Translations under genes and position numbers: made by a program | The notes under the pieces: model-generated | What the model was told of the DNA's origin: nothing | The model's input: only the letters and a program-made list of their open reading frames with translations | The model's database searches: none | Source of the DNA: an uncultured Anaerococcus sp. | Lineage (GTDB): Bacteria > Bacillota > Clostridia > Tissierellales > Peptoniphilaceae | Assembly: GCF_943912825.1 (NCBI RefSeq) | Contig: NZ_CALTUX010000033.1 | Span: forward strand, 1-18,808 | Length of the DNA: 18,808 nt | Direction: 5' to 3' | In this document: one piece after another, positions 1-5,607 of the stretch | Layout of the letters: each line of letters opens with the position of its first letter | Position numbering within the stretch: position 1 is the stretch's first letter

Positions 1-144
1 ACAGGGGGGAGGGCGATGAGGACCCATGCGAAAGGGTCCTTGGCCCTCCCCCTTGAACGAAGCAAAATAGTATATATCTATAATTTATTAAATAATAAAA
101 TTACGAAGTATATAAATTAATAAAAATAATTTATCTTGGATAAA
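1..144 (+). repeat. Right end of a dispersed foldback repeat element (copy E0, truncated by the window start)
   Basis: This is the outer part of the same element found complete at 3763-4725 and 12706-13587. It contains the two-tier GC hairpin (5-52) with loop ATGCGAAA, an AT-rich stretch with a CGAAG box near 103-107, and the terminal palindrome TTTATCTTGGATAAA at 130-144. The remainder of the copy lies before the window. The next gene starts only 15 bases after the palindrome, so its ribosome site sits directly at the element border. Seen in the sequence by comparison of copies; element identity is unknown. Confidence 0.8.
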
Positions 145-159
145 GAAAGGAAAACAATA

Positions 160-441
160 ATGCACGACTTTAAACCAGGCGAAAAAATCGAATTCAAATT
201 TGATTGCCAAATGCTAATAGCAAGAACAGACGAAGACCTAGACGAAGATGAAATCTTTGACTATATTTCAGACAACCTAGAGGGGGATTCCCTACTTGCA
301 GTTGGGGATGAAGACTTAATAAAAATCCACTTCCACTCCAACAAACCATGGGAAGTCCTAGAATACGCAGCAAGCCTAGGCGACATCCATGACGTAGTCG
401 TCGAAAATATGCAAAGACAGGCAGACGGCTTACAAGGTTAG
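160..441 (+). CDS. Stand-alone FakA/YloV middle-domain protein, 93 aa
   Basis: The protein resembles the middle region of the fatty-acid kinase FakA (B. subtilis YloV, DAK2-fusion family). The run GDSLLAVGDEDLIKIHFHSN, followed by vLEyAaslGdihdvvvENMqrQ, matches the family pattern GDSL.VvgD..L.KiHvHt..PG.VL.ya...GeL..i.IeNM..Q. Residues C16 and H57-x-H59 correspond to the Cys and HxH that I recall binding a metal in the FakA middle domain. FakA is about 550 residues; here both the N-terminal DhaL nucleotide-binding domain and the C-terminal domain are absent, so it cannot itself be a kinase. I chose ATG 160 because AGAAAGGA precedes it; a longer frame from TTG 136 would begin inside the repeat palindrome. 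It ends in a hairpin terminator at 554-590. It could be a partner or regulator of FakA/FakB, or a decayed paralogue. Confidence 0.75.
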   Translation: MHDFKPGEKIEFKFDCQMLIARTDEDLDEDEIFDYISDNLEGDSLLAVGDEDLIKIHFHSNKPWEVLEYAASLGDIHDVVVENMQRQADGLQG

Positions 442-455
442 TAAATTGGCTTGCT

Positions 456-548
456 AGCAAGCCTTGGTGACATCCATGATGTATTAAACTAGCCCGCCGG
501 CTCTTTGAGGCAGAATATGCAAAGCCAGGCAGACGGCTTACAAGGTTA
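456..548 (+). pseudogene. Degenerate tandem duplication of the 3' end of the preceding gene
   Basis: Bases 456-484 repeat 369-398 (AGCAAGCCTNGGNGACATCCA core), and 513-548 repeat 406-441, including GGCAGACGGCTTACAAGGTT. About 30 extra bases (485-512) separate the two matching blocks. The copy has no ribosome site or start codon and lies after the stop codon, so it is not expected to be translated. The inserted bases contain CTAGCCCGCCGGCTC, close to CTAGCCCGTCGGCTC inside the repeat element near 3930, suggesting a rearrangement involving repeat DNA. Confidence 0.6.
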
Positions 549-553
549 AAAAT

Positions 554-590
554 AAACCCAGTTATTAAGCAAAACTTAATAGCTGGGTTT
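554..590. terminator. Rho-independent terminator, probably bidirectional
   Basis: AAACCCAGTTATTAAG pairs with CTTAATAGCTGGGTTT across a short CAAAA loop, with one G-T pair. A T-rich tail (TTTTCTTTATATTT) follows on the plus strand. It lies between two convergent genes and can serve both: the FakA-domain gene on the plus strand and the lipoprotein ending at 608 on the minus strand. Confidence 0.8.
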
Positions 591-607
591 TCTTTATATT
601 TCAACAT

Positions 608-1444
608 TTATTCGATGTATTTTCCATTATCCATAATAAAAGGAGGAGCGGCTTCTGGGTCTATGAAGTCCTTAAATTTATCTTTTAGATACTTGTAACA
701 GTCTTCTTTTGTCTTAAACTTAATGGCTTGATAAGGTTCCTCAAAGGATATTTTTTCTACAAAAAGATATCCCCCATCTATTTCAGTCAAGACTCCAATA
801 TGGCCGATAAAAAGCTTATCTCCGTCTAATTTATCATGAATCATGACAGATATTAGGTCGAATTTTTCTGGATAGGTCCAATTTTGGTAATATTTTTCGG
901 CAATTTTGCCTTGAGCTGCTGGGTCTTTAGAAGCTTCTGTTGGAATGCTTGTAAAAAACTCCCTAAATTTTAAAGTTTCATCTTCATTAAAAATATTTCC
1001 CTTTTTTATCATATCCAAATCGGTAAAAAGGATGGAATCATCAATTTGTGTTTGATTTTTATTAGTAAGGTCATCTGCACTAAGCAAAAAGGCATTTATC
1101 CTGCAATTGGTATCTATTAAATCCTGCCCATCCCTCCTATTAATAATTTTGCCTGTATCATAGGTCTTGTTTATATCTTTGCTAAAACCATCAACAAGTA
1201 GGTCTGGGCCAACAGCTTCGTTATAGTCCTTGACAAGCTTCATAAAACTATCTACTCTGGCGGGATTAATTTTTTCCTTAAGGCTTTCTTCCACAAATTT
1301 TTGACTCGCCTCATCCACCATATGGCTAAGACCTGACTCTACGGCTTGGTTTTGTACTTCTTTTTTAGACTCGATTGTCTTATCTTTTTGGCCGCAGGCC
1401 CCCAAAATCAAGGCCATAGCAAATATTGTTAATATTTTTTTCAT
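608..1444 (-). CDS. DUF4300-like lipoprotein, 278 aa
   Basis: A lipoprotein signal peptide is clear: MKK, a hydrophobic run, and lipobox L-G-A-C with Cys17, so the mature protein should be lipid-anchored on the outer face of the membrane. The body contains the stretch DTNCRINAFLL, the segment HDKLDGDKLFIGHIGVL, and near the C-terminus FEEPYQAIKFKTKEDCYKYL. From memory these resemble the DUF4300 family of Firmicutes lipoproteins; its function is unknown to me. The ATG at 1444 is preceded by AGGAGAAGAG. It is transcribed divergently from the next lipoprotein, with which it shares a short intergenic region holding a promoter for each. The family call is moderate; the lipoprotein call is strong. 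Confidence 0.75.
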   Translation of the reverse strand: MKKILTIFAMALILGACGQKDKTIESKKEVQNQAVESGLSHMVDEASQKFVEESLKEKINPARVDSFMKLVKDYNEAVGPDLLVDGFSKDINKTYDTGKIINRRDGQDLIDTNCRINAFLLSADDLTNKNQTQIDDSILFTDLDMIKKGNIFNEDETLKFREFFTSIPTEASKDPAAQGKIAEKYYQNWTYPEKFDLISVMIHDKLDGDKLFIGHIGVLTEIDGGYLFVEKISFEEPYQAIKFKTKEDCYKYLKDKFKDFIDPEAAPPFIMDNGKYIE

Positions 1445-1473
1445 CTCTTCTCCTATTTCCCTAAATATCTTAT

Positions 1474-1482
1474 ATTATACCA
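1474..1482 (-). promoter_or_regulatory. Promoter for the DUF4300-like lipoprotein gene
   Basis: On the minus strand the sequence reads TGGTATAAT, a perfect extended -10 (TG-n-TATAAT), about 30 bases upstream of the ATG. No good -35 at 16-18 bp is visible, which is usual for extended -10 promoters. Confidence 0.6.
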
Positions 1483-1521
1483 GAACTTAGGTCCTATTTT
1501 TATTTTATTTGCAAGAAACTT

Positions 1522-1549
1522 TTTACATATTAAAGCAATATGATATAAT
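1522..1549 (+). promoter_or_regulatory. Promoter for the 475-aa lipoprotein gene
   Basis: TTTACA (1522-1527) and TATAAT (1544-1549) are separated by 16 bp, and TG precedes the -10 by one base (extended -10). The ATG is at 1578 with GAAGAAAGGA in between. Confidence 0.7.
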
Positions 1550-1577
1550 TATCTTAACAAGAAGAAAGGATCTGATT

Positions 1578-3005
1578 ATGAAAAAAATTCTATTAAGTCT
1601 TTTAGCCATGACCCTAGTGCTTAGCGCTTGTGATAGCAAGGGAAATGCTAAAGATACTAACAGAGAAGATATTGTTGCAAGTTATCCAAAAGAAGATGAG
1701 ATAAATGATGACCTAGACCTTGAAGATGAAAATGAAGATGAAGAGGGCCTAAGTCTTGGCGAGCAAAAAAGAAATATCCTTGACAGGGTAGAAGTAAATG
1801 ATAAAAAAGCTCAAAAAGTAAAGAAAAACCAATCAATTGACCTCTTTAAAGAGCTCGCTGGTAAGGAATTTGCAAGCTTTCCTGGAAGTGGATCAGACGT
1901 AATATATTTCCATGAAAACGGAAACATTGACGGTGCAGCTCTTTATGGCAATGGAAATATGTTCTCAACCTGCCTCTATAAGGCCAAATTTGACCTAGTA
2001 AAGAAAATCGATGATGTGACTTACGAAATCAAGCTTACAAGCCTAGACTACCAAACTCCTGTAGATAAGGAAGAAAAAGTAAAGAAAAATGGCATGGAGT
2101 TTATCCATAACTATATGAGATGTTCATATTTTGACAAAAATGTAGGCAAGACTTTTAAAATCCACCTACCTAAAACAAAGGTAAATTCTTTAAGTGAAGG
2201 GGAAATTAATTCTATTGAAATGACAGATAATAAAATCGCAAATGGACAGATAAATGTTTTCGCCCTATCAGCACATGATGAAAATTACGGTAACAAAGAC
2301 TATATTATTATGTCAGAGTTAATTGATAAGAAGAAAAAGAGCGCTAAAAAAGACAGCAAGAATTACTTAACATATTTTGAAGCAGGATGGAAAAGAGCTA
2401 TGGATGAGATATCTAAAGAATACCAAGACGACTATGCTTCAAAAGATGAGGATGAACCAACAGATGATTTAGACTTTGACTACCTAGCTAAAATGGTCCT
2501 AGATTCTTATGAAAATGATAAGAAAGGCGGCAAGGACATCATAGATTTAGGCAAGGCCCAAGAATTCCTAAAGAAAAATGCAGATATCTTAGCCTACATG
2601 AAATCTGCCGAGAAGTTTAAGGATAAATTTAAAGATATAGGCATAAGCGGTCTAGACCTAAAGGCTGACAAGGACCAACCGATAATTAAAATCAGAGGGA
2701 CTTATATAGATGAGAAAGAAATAGAGCCAGACAACGACATGTTTGGCCTATGGGACAACTTCCTAAGGGCAAGCCTAAATTCTGGCGAAAATATAATCAT
2801 TAAGCTTAAATTCCTAGGCGATAGGCGTAATCACACCTACGATGCAGCCGACGGCTCAAAAGTAGTAAATGTCTGGGCCCTACCACTAGGCGTCTACAAG
2901 ATGAAAGATGACAATGGCAAAGACATTAGAGTCTTTGAGTTTGTAAGTGGTGAAGGAATTCAAGATCAAGCCTTTAAATTATTTGGAGATGACTACAATA
3001 AATAA
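1578..3005 (+). CDS. Uncharacterised lipoprotein, 475 aa
   Basis: The protein starts MKKILLSLLAMTLVLSAC, with lipobox L-S-A-C at Cys18, so it is probably a surface-anchored lipoprotein. After the anchor comes a strongly acidic linker (around residues 35-60, rich in D and E) and then a Lys-rich stretch. Two parts seem related in style: an earlier part with FKIHLPKTKV and NGQINVFAL, and a later part with IIIKLKF and KVVNVWALPLG. This may indicate an internal duplication of a beta-rich domain, which I cannot prove by eye. I chose ATG 1578 because GAAGAAAGGA lies eight bases upstream; the frame remains open to 1509, but that stretch contains the promoter. I do not recognise the family. Its neighbour on the other strand is also a lipoprotein. 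Confidence 0.85.
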   Translation: MKKILLSLLAMTLVLSACDSKGNAKDTNREDIVASYPKEDEINDDLDLEDENEDEEGLSLGEQKRNILDRVEVNDKKAQKVKKNQSIDLFKELAGKEFASFPGSGSDVIYFHENGNIDGAALYGNGNMFSTCLYKAKFDLVKKIDDVTYEIKLTSLDYQTPVDKEEKVKKNGMEFIHNYMRCSYFDKNVGKTFKIHLPKTKVNSLSEGEINSIEMTDNKIANGQINVFALSAHDENYGNKDYIIMSELIDKKKKSAKKDSKNYLTYFEAGWKRAMDEISKEYQDDYASKDEDEPTDDLDFDYLAKMVLDSYENDKKGGKDIIDLGKAQEFLKKNADILAYMKSAEKFKDKFKDIGISGLDLKADKDQPIIKIRGTYIDEKEIEPDNDMFGLWDNFLRASLNSGENIIIKLKFLGDRRNHTYDAADGSKVVNVWALPLGVYKMKDDNGKDIRVFEFVSGEGIQDQAFKLFGDDYNK

Positions 3006-3013
3006 AATGACAA

Positions 3014-3042
3014 AAGCCGGCAACTAGCCGGCTTATTTTTTA
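3014..3042 (+). terminator. Rho-independent terminator after the 475-aa lipoprotein gene
   Basis: AAGCCGGC and GCCGGCTT form an eight-base perfect stem around AACTA, followed by ATTTTTTAA on the plus strand. It lies between convergent genes; the T-run is better on the plus strand. Confidence 0.85.
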
Positions 3043-3720
3043 AGGCTTAGGCTCCTTAAGTAGGGCCTCGGCCTTTTTATATTCTGGAAAAAACCTCTCA
3101 ACGAGGGCATAAAATCTCTTGCCATGGTTAGGCTCAAGCAAATGGCAAAGCTCATGAACAAGGACATAGGTTAGGCAGATGGGCTCATACTTAGCAAGGT
3201 TTGTATTAAGCCAAACTCGCTTCTTAGAAGTATTACAAGACCCCCAACGAGTCTTCATCTTCCTAAGCCTATAAGCATCTGCCCTTAGGCCTGTCAAATC
3301 TTCAGCCTCTTTAATAGCCTCAGCTATCCTAGCTTCTAAAGATTTTCTATAAAAATCATCTAAGAGCTTATCTTTTAAAGGTCTACTTAAATCATCCTTA
3401 TAAAAAAATATTATTTTTGAATCACAAAGCTTAAAAGTATTTTTATTATCCTTAATAAATTCAAGCTTATAGGCCCTGCCCCAAAGATAAATAAGCCCTT
3501 CATCCCTGGTATTCCTAGCCTTAGCAAACTTAGCTTGATTTTTAATAATCCAATCCTTCCTAGCTTCTACAAAGGCTTCAAGGTCCTTATTACTAATATG
3601 GAAGGGCGCAGAAAGAACAAGGTCCCCAAAAGGTGGAGTGACCTTTAAAATGATATTTTTTTGGTTTTTCCTCTTTATTAACGAAAGAGAGAAAGAAGCT
3701 ATTGTACTTTGGGTTTTCAT
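3040..3720 (-). CDS. YgjP-like metal-dependent hydrolase (DUF45 / M48-type), 226 aa
   Basis: The C-terminal half carries the zinc-peptidase signature H189-E-L-C-H193, with a third likely ligand at H199 in EPNHG. Upstream is W159-G-S-C, the conserved WGSC of the YgjP/DUF45 family. The N-terminal half (to about residue 110) is the beta-rich region typical of the family, and 226 residues is the usual length. The substrate is not known to me; related domains occur alone or near restriction systems, and none is present here. The ATG at 3720 has AGGAAAAGGAC upstream. Between this start and the repeat element at 3763 lies a palindrome (3734-3750), so transcription probably begins within or close to the repeat element. 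Confidence 0.85.
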   Translation of the reverse strand: MKTQSTIASFSLSLIKRKNQKNIILKVTPPFGDLVLSAPFHISNKDLEAFVEARKDWIIKNQAKFAKARNTRDEGLIYLWGRAYKLEFIKDNKNTFKLCDSKIIFFYKDDLSRPLKDKLLDDFYRKSLEARIAEAIKEAEDLTGLRADAYRLRKMKTRWGSCNTSKKRVWLNTNLAKYEPICLTYVLVHELCHLLEPNHGKRFYALVERFFPEYKKAEALLKEPKP

Positions 3721-3851
3721 AAAAAAGTCCTTTTCCTATCCAAGATAGGAGTATTTTTCTTTATTATCCAAGATAATATTATTATTTACTTTAATTCTTC
3801 GTTATTTTATCTCATAATGAATTATTGTCATCAAGCTGATGACTCCGCCTA

Positions 3852-3918
3852 AAGGAGGGGCGAAGGGGGCGACCGCGCTCTCGGCCGCTAGGGCAAAATC
3901 CCCCTCATGCCCCTCCTT
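3852..3918 (+). repeat. Variant GC-rich two-tier hairpin of E1, 5' end
   Basis: Outer arms AAGGAGGGGC and GCCCCTCCTT pair perfectly. After an asymmetric internal loop (CGAA against TCAT) an inner stem GGGGG/CCCCC closes an enlarged apical region that contains a further hairpin. The layout matches the GC hairpins of the other copies although the bases differ. Confidence 0.7.
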
Positions 3919-4239
3919 AAACCTCCAGCTAGCCCGTCGGCTCATGGAGACTCACCCCCTCTCGGCTCCTTAGGCGGAGTGCAGAAAGGGAAGATTTTTT
4001 TCAAAAATCTTCTTTATTATGACGAATTACTTTGTATGTATGTAGCCTTTTTCTTACTGATTTAAAATCAAAAGTCCCCTAAAAATCACAATCTAGCCCA
4101 ACTATAAATTTTATAGTTAACTGTCATCTTAGTATTAACAAAATTATTATTTAAGTATGGTTGTCAGTGTGATTTTCTAAACGGTGACTTTTGCTTTTAA
4201 ATCTCCCGATAAATAAGTTTATTAGATTTACTTATAGCG

Positions 4240-4491
4240 ATGTTTGCGAAGCAAACGAGCCTTAGACCTACTTTGTCGTTAATATCCTCTCAGAATACAG
4301 AATAATTCTCCCAAGGTTGAGAGATTTTGTAAATGGAGATGCCGTTAAGAAAATCTCCTGACGCACGAGTGAATATTAAATTTCCTTAACTACTGAGATG
4401 TAGAGTATATACAAAATAAAAATTTGGACTAGATTGAGATTTTTAGGCATCGGAATGTCAAAATCAGTTAGGATTAGGATAGCTAATACAA
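4240..4491 (+). ncRNA. Conserved core of E1, candidate structured RNA
   Basis: These 252 bases align almost without gaps (one extra A) to the minus strand of 12944-13196. Fully or nearly identical blocks alternate with variable ones. Conserved blocks include the hairpin GTTTGC-GAA-GCAAAC, AGAATACAGAATAA, GATTTTGTAAATGGAGATGC, CTGACGCACGAGT, CTACTGAGATGTAGAGT and GATTTTTAGGCATCGGAATG. GGAGAT pairs with ATCTCC around a loop holding CGTTA, which can pair with TGACG just after the stem, giving a possible H-type pseudoknot. In the other copy ATCTCC is ATTTCC, which still pairs. CTAC/GTAG forms another small hairpin. No known RNA family comes to mind. Expression is not shown by the sequence. Confidence 0.45.
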
Positions 4492-4586
4492 AGAGACCAG
4501 TCTACCAAGAGTGGCTTGCCAAAGGCAAGCTTCTGTTCACGCTCCCCGCTTTAGGGGCCGCCTGGGGGTGTAACGGAGAGGGGTTT

Positions 4587-4636
4587 AAGGGGAGGCCGAT
4601 GAGGGACCATGCGGAAGGTCCCTTGGGCCTCCCCTT
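4587..4636 (+). repeat. GC-rich two-tier hairpin of E1, 3' end
   Basis: Outer stem AAGGGGAGGCC / GGCCTCCCCTT-type pairing, internal loop, inner stem GGGACC/GGTCCC and loop ATGCGGAA. It is nearly identical to the hairpin at 12798-12847. Confidence 0.8.
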
Positions 4637-4747
4637 TAGACGGAGATTCAATTGTAAATAATAATCATTTAATAAAAGATAAAATAACGAAGAATCAAAG
4701 TTCATAATACTATTATCTTGGATAAAAAACCTCTAATAAGGGGGTCC

Positions 4748-4768
4748 TTTAGGGGGAAGCCCCCTAAA
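4748..4768 (-). terminator. Hairpin after the ecfT operon, terminator-like
   Basis: TTTAGGGGG and CCCCCTAAA form a perfect nine-base stem around a three-base loop, just downstream of the ecfT stop codon. On the minus strand a TTTTTT run follows after about 20 bases, next to the terminal palindrome of E1. Comparable hairpins sit just outside element copies at 13598-13620 and 18608-18630. Confidence 0.55.
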
Positions 4769-4773
4769 ATACT

Positions 4774-5607
4774 TTATCTTGGATAAAAAGGATTAAAGAA
4801 TCTTCCTTCATTCACAAAAAACAAGCCAATTCCTATGCCTACTATCAAAACCACTCCTATTATTACAAAGAAGTCTGCTTTTTTAAAGGGTTTTGCCCTG
4901 TACCAGCTTCTTTCTTTGTTTTTGCCAAAGCGTCTTAACTCCATGGCTTGGGAGATGGTTTCTATTCTCTCTAGGCTGTCAAAGATTAGGGGTAATACTA
5001 TATTTGAGCTCGCCTTAACCCTTTTTATTAGACTTGTTTTTCTGCTCATTTCTATGCCTCTGGCCTGACTTGCGCTTCTTATATCATAATAAGAAGCTTG
5101 TATATCTGGTATATATCTTAGGGCTAGGGCTACTGCGTAGGATATTTTGTAGGATAGGCCTATCCTGTTTAGGCTTGATGAAAATTCGCTTGGATCTGTT
5201 GTTAGGATAAAGATTATGGCAAGGGGGATGGTTGAGAAATATTTTAAGCCTACGTTTAGTTCGTAGAATAATTGCTCTGCTGTTAGACTATACCTGCCAA
5301 AGCCTTCCCAAAGAACAGTCCTTGTCCCGTAGAGTTTAACCCCGTATTCTGGCTCGAAGATGTATATGGCAAGTAAGTTTATTATTGAAAAGACTGCCAC
5401 TACTTTTATCAAAAATGAAATTTCTTCCAATTTGATTTTTGCTATTTTCATGCTTATTAGGGAGAGGGTCATGACAAAGATTAGAAATCTCGTATCAAAA
5501 GATGTCATTACTATTATTGATAAGAGGATAAAGGCTATTAGCTTGCTTGCCCCTGATAGGTCGTGGACTAGAGTGTCTTTTTTGATATAACCTAGGGTAT
5601 TATTCAT
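4774..5607 (-). CDS. ecfT: ECF transporter transmembrane subunit EcfT (CbiQ family), 277 aa
   Basis: This is the membrane coupling subunit that links the ABC ATPases to the S component. It has several hydrophobic segments and the two cytoplasmic coupling motifs: S-Q-A-R-G-I-E, and later S-Q-A-M-E-L-R-R-F-G. I chose ATG 5607, which follows GAGGAGG and overlaps the end of the ATPase gene (GATGAATAA), a coupling arrangement; a frame opening at 5631 lies deeper inside that gene. It is the last gene of the operon SAM hydrolase - S component - ATPase - EcfT. Its final codons and stop (Y-P-R-stop) are formed by the TATCCAAGATAA palindrome otherwise found at repeat ends, so the exact C-terminus may have been shaped by the neighbouring element. 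Confidence 0.9.
   Translation of the reverse strand: MNNTLGYIKKDTLVHDLSGASKLIAFILLSIIVMTSFDTRFLIFVMTLSLISMKIAKIKLEEISFLIKVVAVFSIINLLAIYIFEPEYGVKLYGTRTVLWEGFGRYSLTAEQLFYELNVGLKYFSTIPLAIIFILTTDPSEFSSSLNRIGLSYKISYAVALALRYIPDIQASYYDIRSASQARGIEMSRKTSLIKRVKASSNIVLPLIFDSLERIETISQAMELRRFGKNKERSWYRAKPFKKADFFVIIGVVLIVGIGIGLFFVNEGRFFNPFYPR

Larger units (their letters stand above)
3763..4725 (+). mobile_element. Foldback repeat element, complete copy E1 (non-autonomous, unknown family)
   Basis: This 963-base gene-free stretch starts with ATTATCCAAGATAAT and ends with the same motif inverted (TTATCTTGGATAA). Going inward from each end there is a TTCTTCG box, an AT-rich part, a GC-rich two-tier hairpin (3852-3918 and 4587-4636), and a smaller hairpin (3990-4012 and 4514-4530). 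The 5'-type end also has the hairpin GTCATCAAGCTGATGAC. A long interrupted hairpin (arms 4059-4076 and 4186-4203) leads to the conserved core. The copy at 12706-13587 matches it end to end in inverted orientation. No open reading frame of convincing quality and no transposase are present. It could be a MITE-like element, a mobile structured-RNA locus, or both. Confidence 0.75.

Noticed and set aside
3852..3918. CRISPR array from repeated GC-rich units
   Set aside because: The units are isolated hairpins at element ends, not regularly spaced direct repeats with spacers, and no cas gene is present.
4434..4661. 75-codon plus-strand frame in element E1
   Set aside because: It runs through the core end and the GC hairpin, has only a TTG start without a ribosome site, and is not preserved in the other copy. 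Best explained as chance in structured repeat DNA.
3763..4725. Insertion sequence with transposase, or IS200/IS605-type element with its own protein
   Set aside because: No frame in either copy resembles a transposase, TnpB or IscB, so only a non-autonomous element can be claimed.
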